A DNA stretch of 5,381 nucleotides from SAR92 clade bacterium (lineage in GTDB: Bacteria; Pseudomonadota; Gammaproteobacteria; Pseudomonadales; Porticoccaceae), in the NCBI GenBank assembly GCA_018607545.1, contig JABBBF010000065.1, positions 5,399 to 10,779 of the forward strand, in the 5' to 3' direction. The notes under the pieces are model-generated. The model searched no databases, was not told where the DNA came from, and saw only the letters and a program-made list of their open reading frames with translations. This document shows positions 1 through 5,381 of the stretch, piece by piece; positions within the stretch are counted from its first letter, which is position 1; the number at the start of each line of letters is the position of its first letter. Both the position numbers and the translations under genes were made by a program.

Positions 1-42
1 ATAGTCCTTTAAAAATAGTCCTTTAAAAATAGTCCTTTAAAA
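1..42 (-). repeat. Three perfect tandem copies of a 14-bp Shine-Dalgarno-like unit downstream of liuA
   Basis: The plus strand carries ATAGTCCTTTAAAA at 1-14, 15-28 and 29-42 with no mismatch. The array touches the window edge, so more copies may lie to the left. On the transcribed (minus) strand the unit reads TTTTAAAGGACTAT and contains AAAGGA, close to a Shine-Dalgarno core. It begins 17 bp after the liuA stop codon, where the next liu gene would be expected. I infer that it may be a tandemly duplicated ribosome-binding region for that gene. It could instead be a neutral slippage-prone microrepeat. The repeat is certain; the role is not. Confidence 0.9.
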
Positions 43-58
43 TATGGGGCGCTCATTT

Positions 59-1228
59 TTACGCGCTTTGGCTAAATAGCTCTCGGCCAATCAGCATCCT
101 CCGCACCTCCGTGGTGCCGGCGCCAATTTCATAGAGCTTGGCATCGCGCAGCAGGCGACCGGTGGGATATTCATTGGTGTAACCATTACCGCCCAGGGCC
201 TGAATTGCCTGCAGCGCCATCTGAGTGGCTTTCTCTGCGGTAAACAGAATGACTGCGGCGGCATCTTTGCGCGAGTCCTGTCCCAGATCACAGGCGCGGG
301 CGACGGCATAGAGATAGGCACGGGAGGCATTTAATTCGGTGTACATATCGGCAATCTTGCCTTGCATTATTTGAAATTCACCAATTGCCTTGCCGAACTG
401 TTTGCGCTCGTGGACATAGGGTAGTACCACATCCAGGCAGGCCTGCATAATGCCCACAGGCCCTCCGGATAAAACTGTTCGCTCATAGTCGAGGCCGGAC
501 ATCAGTACTGCGATACCACGACCTTCACCGCCAAGAATATTCTCGGCTGGCACTTCACAGTCCTGAAAGAGCAGTTCACAGGTGTTGGAGCCGCGCATCC
601 CCAACTTGTCGAGTTTTTGATGGCGTGAAAATCCCGGGTAGTCGCGCTCGACAATAAAGGCGGTTATGCCCTTGGATCCGGCTTCGATATCAGTCTTTGC
701 ATAGATTACAAAGGTGTGGGCATCGGGACCGTTGGTGATCCACATTTTATTGCCGTTGAGAATATAGTTGTCGCCCTGTTTTTTGGCACTGAGTTTCATG
801 CTGACCACATCAGATCCGGCATTGGGCTCTGACATGGCCAGGGCGCCAATATGCTCACCGCTGCAGAGTTTTGGCAGGTACTTGTGTTTCTGCTCCTCAG
901 TGCCATTCTTGTGCAGTTGATTGACGCAGAGATTGGAGTGAGCACCGTAGGAGAGGCCCACGGATGCGGAGGCGCGGGATATTTCTTCCATGGCGACTAC
1001 ATGGGCCAGATAGCCCATGCCTGAACCGCCATACTGCTCATCGACAGTCATGCCGAGCAATCCCATATCCCCCATTTTGCGCCATAGGTCATTGGGGAAT
1101 TCATTATTTTCGTCAATGTCGGCAGCGCGGGGGGCTATCTCATTGCGACAAAACTGAAACAGGCTGTCGCGAAGCATATCTATATCTTCGCCGAGATTAA
1201 AATTGAGGGCAGGGTAGGTAGTATTCAT
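59..1228 (-). CDS. liuA: Isovaleryl-CoA dehydrogenase (LiuA/Ivd)
   Basis: The product is a 389-residue cytoplasmic FAD-dependent acyl-CoA dehydrogenase, the usual family length. It should oxidise isovaleryl-CoA to 3-methylcrotonyl-CoA in leucine degradation and pass electrons to electron-transfer flavoprotein. The two family signatures are visible: [13 protein letters not shown] at residues 128-140 and the glycine-rich C-terminal block at about 343-372 (LGGNGY, then [17 protein letters not shown]). Specificity can be read from the catalytic base. The glutamate of medium- and short-chain enzymes in the C-terminal block is replaced by Gly-Ala-Gly (369-371), while Glu249 sits in [13 protein letters not shown], the helix-G position used by isovaleryl-CoA dehydrogenases. 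Much of residues 240-380 matches human IVD as I recall it. liuR ends 38 bp upstream on the same strand and I see no promoter between them, so the two are probably co-transcribed. The Shine-Dalgarno is weak (GGA about 11 nt before ATG). The gene is complete. Confidence 0.96.
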   Translation of the reverse strand: MNTTYPALNFNLGEDIDMLRDSLFQFCRNEIAPRAADIDENNEFPNDLWRKMGDMGLLGMTVDEQYGGSGMGYLAHVVAMEEISRASASVGLSYGAHSNLCVNQLHKNGTEEQKHKYLPKLCSGEHIGALAMSEPNAGSDVVSMKLSAKKQGDNYILNGNKMWITNGPDAHTFVIYAKTDIEAGSKGITAFIVERDYPGFSRHQKLDKLGMRGSNTCELLFQDCEVPAENILGGEGRGIAVLMSGLDYERTVLSGGPVGIMQACLDVVLPYVHERKQFGKAIGEFQIMQGKIADMYTELNASRAYLYAVARACDLGQDSRKDAAAVILFTAEKATQMALQAIQALGGNGYTNEYPTGRLLRDAKLYEIGAGTTEVRRMLIGRELFSQSA

Positions 1229-1266
1229 AAATCACAGATTCCATTGCAATTATGTTGTTTGTATTT

Positions 1267-1665
1267 TTAGCGGTTTTGTTTAAGTGCCTCAATACAGTCG
1301 GTTTCAGCTTTATTGAGGTCCTTTAAAAGCTTAGTGATATCGTCCAGTTGTAAATTTAGCTTGGTGCGCTGTTGCTGAATGGCATCAATTAATTTCTTTA
1401 ACTGGTCGAGATTTGTTTTGCCCGGCTCATACATATCAATAATTTCCCGACTGTCTTCGAGGGAAATTCCCAGCCGCTTGCCGCGCAGAATAAGCTTTAG
1501 CCGGGTGCGATCCGCTGGGCTGTATATCCTCGTCTGGCCTCGGCGAGCGGGGGATAGCAGGCCTATATCTTCATAGTGGCGGATGCTGCGCGTCGTGATA
1601 GCAAACTCTTTGGAGAGTTGACTGATGCTGTATTCAAGCGACATCTGCTGGGTATTTTCAGGCAT
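1267..1665 (-). CDS. liuR: MerR-family regulator of the liu (leucine/isovalerate) operon, LiuR
   Basis: The product is a 132-residue MerR-type transcription factor. The N-terminal winged helix-turn-helix spans about residues 12-48 (YSISQLSKEFAITTRSIRHY, then GLLSPARRGQTRIYSP). RTRLKLILRGKRLGISL (53-69) follows, then a long amphipathic helix (about 86-125) that would form the antiparallel dimer coiled coil. There is a single Cys (124) and no C-terminal metal-binding cluster, so it is not a MerR/CueR/ZntR metal sensor. The RRGQTRIYSP and LILRGKRLG blocks, and the position directly before isovaleryl-CoA dehydrogenase, are typical of LiuR, which controls branched-chain amino acid catabolism in gammaproteobacteria. 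Its ligand is presumably an acyl-CoA intermediate (inference). The palindrome at 1716-1733 suggests it regulates its own operon. The first ATG is used here; a second at residue 8 (ATG at 1642-1644) would also keep the whole domain, and neither has a good Shine-Dalgarno. Confidence 0.93.
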   Translation of the reverse strand: MPENTQQMSLEYSISQLSKEFAITTRSIRHYEDIGLLSPARRGQTRIYSPADRTRLKLILRGKRLGISLEDSREIIDMYEPGKTNLDQLKKLIDAIQQQRTKLNLQLDDITKLLKDLNKAETDCIEALKQNR

Positions 1666-1708
1666 AGGTAACTGTGCGGGTTTTGGGTATAGATGGATTC
1701 TAGTACAG

Positions 1709-1739
1709 ATATTACGTTTACGTCAACGTAAACTATTTA
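1709..1739 (-). promoter_or_regulatory. Predicted liuR-liuA promoter with MerR-type 19-bp spacer
   Basis: On the minus strand a -10 hexamer TAATAT (1709-1714, one mismatch to TATAAT) is separated by exactly 19 bp (1715-1733) from a poor -35, TAAATA (1734-1739). The operator palindrome fills that spacer. An overlong 19-bp spacer holding the regulator dyad is the classical MerR-family layout. An alternative sigma-70 pair exists in the same place: TTGACG (1721-1726), 18 bp, TAGAAT (1697-1702). In that case the operator would overlap the -35 and act as a simple repressor site. The sequence does not decide between them. Confidence 0.5.
1716..1733 (-). promoter_or_regulatory. Predicted LiuR operator: 18-bp palindrome
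   Basis: GTTTACGT-CA-ACGTAAAC has perfect 8-bp inverted half-sites around a 2-bp centre, about 50 bp upstream of the liuR start. The T-T-T-A-C-G-T / A-C-G-T-A-A-A arrangement resembles the palindromic motif I remember for gammaproteobacterial LiuR. The half-sites and position are seen directly; the assignment to LiuR is inference from the adjacent gene. Confidence 0.78.
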
Positions 1740-1781
1740 GGCGCGTTTTTAATGGCTAATTGCACAGTGCTTTAGGGGGTA

Positions 1782-2261
1782 TTAGATGGCGCTGTATTGA
1801 CCGCGGTAGAAGACCAGTGGCTTATTGCCATTGTCGACAAACTCAAGCACCTTGCCGACCAGAATTATATGGTCACCACCTTCGTACTGGTGTTCGAGAG
1901 AACACTGAAAACAGGCGCTGTAGTGGGGAAGAATAGGTACACCGCAGAGCCCTTCGCTGCACTCAAGGCCGGCAAACTTATCTTCGCCGCTCTTGGCGAA
2001 ACGATTGGATAACTCCTGCTGATCTTCCCTGAGGACATGGATAGCATATGATTCTGCAGCTATAAACTCCTCGAAACAATTTGCATCTCGGGCAATACTC
2101 CACAGCACAAGGGCTGGGTCGAGAGACACTGAATTAAAACTATTCACGGTCATACCAATATTTTGGCCATCCCTGCCCAGTGCGGTGACGATGGTTACGC
2201 CAGTGGTAAAACTGCCGAGAGCGTTGCGGAAGGCGATCGAGTTTTGCTTGTTATCAGGCAT
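1782..2261 (-). CDS. Flavin reductase-like (FMN-binding split-barrel) domain protein
   Basis: The product is 159 residues long, the normal length for a stand-alone flavin reductase domain (HpaC/NtaB/HsaB type), which uses NAD(P)H to reduce free FMN or FAD for a partner monooxygenase. Family marks are AFRNALGSFTTGVTIVTA (10-27), GMTVNSFNSVSLDPALVLWSI (36-56, the usual flavin-binding strand pair), the YEGGDHIILVGKV block (126-138) with GDH His131 at the position linked to nicotinamide binding, and a terminal PLVFYRGQY (148-156). No partner monooxygenase is in the window, so the physiological acceptor is unknown. FadH next door has its own flavins and should not need it. There are five cysteines (62, 101, 106, 117, 120), four of them clustered. 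I see no Shine-Dalgarno before the ATG and no upstream alternative start. It lies between fadH and liuR on the same strand, but a hairpin precedes it, so it may have its own promoter. Confidence 0.87.
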   Translation of the reverse strand: MPDNKQNSIAFRNALGSFTTGVTIVTALGRDGQNIGMTVNSFNSVSLDPALVLWSIARDANCFEEFIAAESYAIHVLREDQQELSNRFAKSGEDKFAGLECSEGLCGVPILPHYSACFQCSLEHQYEGGDHIILVGKVLEFVDNGNKPLVFYRGQYSAI

Positions 2262-2327
2262 AGTTTTAAAAAGCTTTAATAATTTTCAGTGAAGTAAGAT
2301 CCTTGAGCTGGCACAGAATCAAAGAAG

Positions 2328-2347
2328 GCGCGCTCAAATCAGCGCGC
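2328..2347 (-). terminator. Candidate intrinsic terminator after fadH
   Basis: A perfect 7-bp GC-rich stem (GCGCGCT / AGCGCGC, 2328-2334 with 2341-2347) closes a 6-nt loop, 48 bp beyond the fadH stop codon. On the minus strand the stem is followed by CTTCTTTGATT, which is T-rich but not a clean U-tract, so termination may be partial. It would separate or attenuate transcription between fadH and the flavin reductase gene. The rest of this 133-bp spacer shows no convincing promoter. Confidence 0.5.
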
Positions 2348-2394
2348 ATAATCGGTTGAATGCCCAACGGTTGCAAGGATTATTAGTCAATTAT

Positions 2395-4443
<2,049 letters not shown>

Positions 4444-4504
4444 TTATAATGGGTTTTCGATTGTTTGCGGCATTTTTAACAGTTTTGGATAAATGTTTTA
4501 AGGC

Positions 4505-4533
4505 AGGTTAAAGTGCAATTTTGACAGTGTCAA
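4505..4533 (-). promoter_or_regulatory. Possible fadH promoter from the shared palindrome
   Basis: On the minus strand TTGACA (4528-4533, a perfect -35 and one arm of the palindrome) is followed after 17 bp by TAACCT (4505-4510). That keeps only the first, second and last bases of the -10 consensus. It would leave a leader of roughly 80 nt before fadH. An alternative is a -10 TATAAA at 4443-4448 with no recognisable -35, giving a very short leader. Both are weak. Confidence 0.3.
4521..4533. promoter_or_regulatory. Perfect palindrome between fadH and tetR; likely TetR operator
   Basis: TTGACA-G-TGTCAA is a perfect 6-bp inverted repeat around one base, placed immediately before the regulator gene and in the divergent spacer. 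Each arm is itself a consensus -35 on its own strand. Position and symmetry fit an operator bound by the neighbouring TetR-family protein, repressing itself and possibly fadH. The binding partner is inference. Confidence 0.6.
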
Positions 4534-4549
4534 GATGGGTTGTTACATT
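4521..4549 (+). promoter_or_regulatory. Predicted tetR promoter, extended -10
   Basis: TTGACA (4521-4526) is followed by 17 bp and TACATT (4544-4549, four of six to consensus). TG at 4541-4542 forms an extended -10 (TGnTACATT). A start site about 7 nt after the -10 would fall on or next to the ATG at 4556-4558, giving a leaderless message. In that case the upstream ATG at 4535 could not be used from this promoter. Confidence 0.55.
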
Positions 4550-5176
4550 GTCGGGATGAAGTTATCAGTTAATCCTCAGGATAGTCGCCCGAGTTACCAT
4601 CATGGCGACCTGCGCCAAACATTGCTTGTAGCCGCCAAGTCGCTGATATCGGAGGCTGGTATAGAGAGTCTTTCGCTGCGCAAACTGGCGGAACGGGCCG
4701 GTGTATCGCGAACCGCGCCATACCACCATTTCCCGGATAAGAATGATCTGCTCTGTGCGATTGCCGCGGAGGGCTTCAGTCGTCGCCACAGAGCTGTGGC
4801 TCGGGCCTTTGATAATCCTGCGCTTACGCCCCGGGAAAAATTTGAGGAGTTTATCTGTGGCTATATCAAGTATGCCGCCGAAAATCCTGAAGAGTACGAG
4901 CTGATGTTTGGGCGCAATATCTGGAAGCAGAAAAACAGCACCCAGGAGTTGCGCGATGTCGCCTATCCCTGTTTTCAACACCAGCTTGAGATGATTCGCA
5001 GCTGGCAGCAGTGTGGTCTTATCGGCGGCACAAATCCATTGCGCACCTCCCAGGTTATCTGGGGGACGGTGCATGGTATTGCCAAATTGTGGATTGATGG
5101 TATTTATACTGATTTGGCGCAAGTTGAAGAGGTTTCCCTCTGCGCAGTTAATATGTTCGTTAACAAAACTAGCTAA
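4535..5176 (+). CDS. TetR-family transcriptional regulator with WHG-type C-terminal domain
   Basis: The product is 213 residues from the first ATG. The N-terminal TetR DNA-binding domain begins at YHHGDLRQTLLVAA (21-34), and its helix-turn-helix is at about 48-73 (LRKLAERAGVSRTAPYHHF, then DKNDLL), a very typical sequence. The C-terminal ligand domain carries W176, H180 and G181 in WGTVHGIAKL, the mark of the WHG subfamily. The ligand cannot be read from sequence; the divergent fadH suggests an acyl-CoA or fatty acid (inference). The palindrome at 4521-4533 is its most likely operator. The start is uncertain. The ATG at 4535 (used here as the longest) has no Shine-Dalgarno and lies inside the predicted promoter. 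The ATG at 4556 (206 residues, MKLSVNPQ) fits that promoter as a leaderless start and still keeps the whole domain. I have no specific gene name for it. Confidence 0.92.
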   Translation: MGCYIVGMKLSVNPQDSRPSYHHGDLRQTLLVAAKSLISEAGIESLSLRKLAERAGVSRTAPYHHFPDKNDLLCAIAAEGFSRRHRAVARAFDNPALTPREKFEEFICGYIKYAAENPEEYELMFGRNIWKQKNSTQELRDVAYPCFQHQLEMIRSWQQCGLIGGTNPLRTSQVIWGTVHGIAKLWIDGIYTDLAQVEEVSLCAVNMFVNKTS

Positions 5177-5279
5177 CTAATTGTTTTTAAAACGCTTTGC
5201 TTTTCGGCACATTTCTATAGTTCGTTGTTTGTTCCGTTAAATTCGGGATAAGTGATTGATTCTCCGCATAAAAACCCGC

Positions 5280-5301
5280 AAATAAAACCGGTTTATTTTT
5301 T
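5280..5301 (+). terminator. Weak AT-rich stem-loop with T-tract
   Basis: AAATAAA (5280-5286) pairs perfectly with TTTATTT (5292-5298) around ACCGG, and three further T residues follow. The stem is pure A-T and therefore unstable, so a role as terminator (about 100 bp after tetR) is only possible. Confidence 0.25.
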
Positions 5302-5328
5302 GACATCATTAAAAATGAGAACTACGTT
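5300..5328 (+). promoter_or_regulatory. Possible rightward promoter leaving the window
   Basis: A consensus -35 TTGACA (5300-5305) is followed after 17 bp by TACGTT (5323-5328), which keeps only the first, second and last bases of the -10. A small inverted repeat TCATT-AAA-AATGA (5306-5318) lies in the spacer, as an operator might. The downstream gene is outside the window. Confidence 0.3.
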
Positions 5329-5381
5329 TAACTAGCCTGTTAAGCAGTTATGTTTTTTAGTTTCAAAATATGGATTTGGTC

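Larger units (their letters stand above)
5177..5381. other. Right-flank non-coding region, AT-rich
   Basis: No credible reading frame lies here on either strand. It holds a bulged hairpin with T-runs just after tetR (AAAACGC, loop TTT, GCTTTT at 5189-5204) that could weakly terminate it. It also holds an AT stem-loop (5280-5298) and a rightward promoter-like pair (5300-5328). An ATG at 5370 with four codons before the edge could begin a gene outside the window, but nothing supports it. Confidence 0.6.

Noticed and set aside
1..42. CRISPR-like array
   Set aside because: 14-bp units abut directly with no spacers and there are no cas genes.
9..56. A 15-codon minus-strand frame (MSAPYFKG...) starting two bases after the liuA stop
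   Set aside because: It is mostly translated tandem repeat with no Shine-Dalgarno; more likely leader sequence for the next gene.
1267..1665. Metal-responsive MerR regulator
   Set aside because: There is one cysteine only and no C-terminal ligand cluster; context and sequence favour LiuR.
1734..1781. Possible terminator between the flavin reductase gene and liuR
   Set aside because: Only a 4-bp TTAG/CTAA pairing with a mismatch and a one-base-loop GCACTGTGC were found, with no U-tract on the minus strand; read-through into liuR is possible.
4565..5122. A 185-codon open frame antisense to tetR
   Set aside because: It lies wholly opposite a clear TetR gene, its translation shows no recognisable domain and it has no Shine-Dalgarno; a shadow of codon bias.
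5321..5334. Second LiuR site suggested by TACGTTTA
   Set aside because: It lacks the inverted ACGTAAA partner; the shared 7-mer is not enough.
5370..5381. ATG with four codons at the right edge
   Set aside because: Too short, no Shine-Dalgarno, and no way to see whether the frame continues.

Overview
The window reads as chromosomal DNA of a gammaproteobacterium, probably a marine heterotroph. The reasons are a FadH-type 2,4-dienoyl-CoA reductase that is near-collinear with the E. coli enzyme as I remember it, a MerR-type LiuR paired with isovaleryl-CoA dehydrogenase, and mid-range GC genes separated by AT-rich spacers. Genus-level placement is not possible from the sequence alone. I see no phage, transposase, CRISPR, tRNA or rRNA signal.

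Layout: four genes lie on the minus strand, so transcription runs right to left. They are fadH (2395-4419), a small flavin reductase-like gene (1782-2261), liuR (1267-1665) and liuA (59-1228). A WHG-type TetR regulator (4535-5176) is divergent from fadH on the plus strand. The rest is short spacers: 38, 116, 133 and about 100 bp, plus a 205-bp right flank with no gene I can support.

Two catabolic modules meet here. The left one starts the liu cluster of leucine/isovalerate breakdown. LiuA oxidises isovaleryl-CoA to 3-methylcrotonyl-CoA, and the carboxylase, hydratase and lyase genes would be expected beyond the left edge. A strong 18-bp palindrome (1716-1733) in front of liuR fits a LiuR operator. 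The right module is the auxiliary step of unsaturated fatty acid beta-oxidation (FadH). Its probable local regulator shares a divergent promoter region with it, and a perfect palindrome there (4521-4533) supplies a TTGACA -35 box to each strand. Both modules feed acyl-CoA products towards acetyl-CoA.

Nothing here looks like an entirely new system. The points most worth a second look are regulatory: a 14-bp Shine-Dalgarno-containing unit repeated three times just after liuA, the symmetric -35 palindrome between fadH and tetR with a possible leaderless tetR transcript, and the MerR-style operator with three ACGT cores at 6-bp steps.
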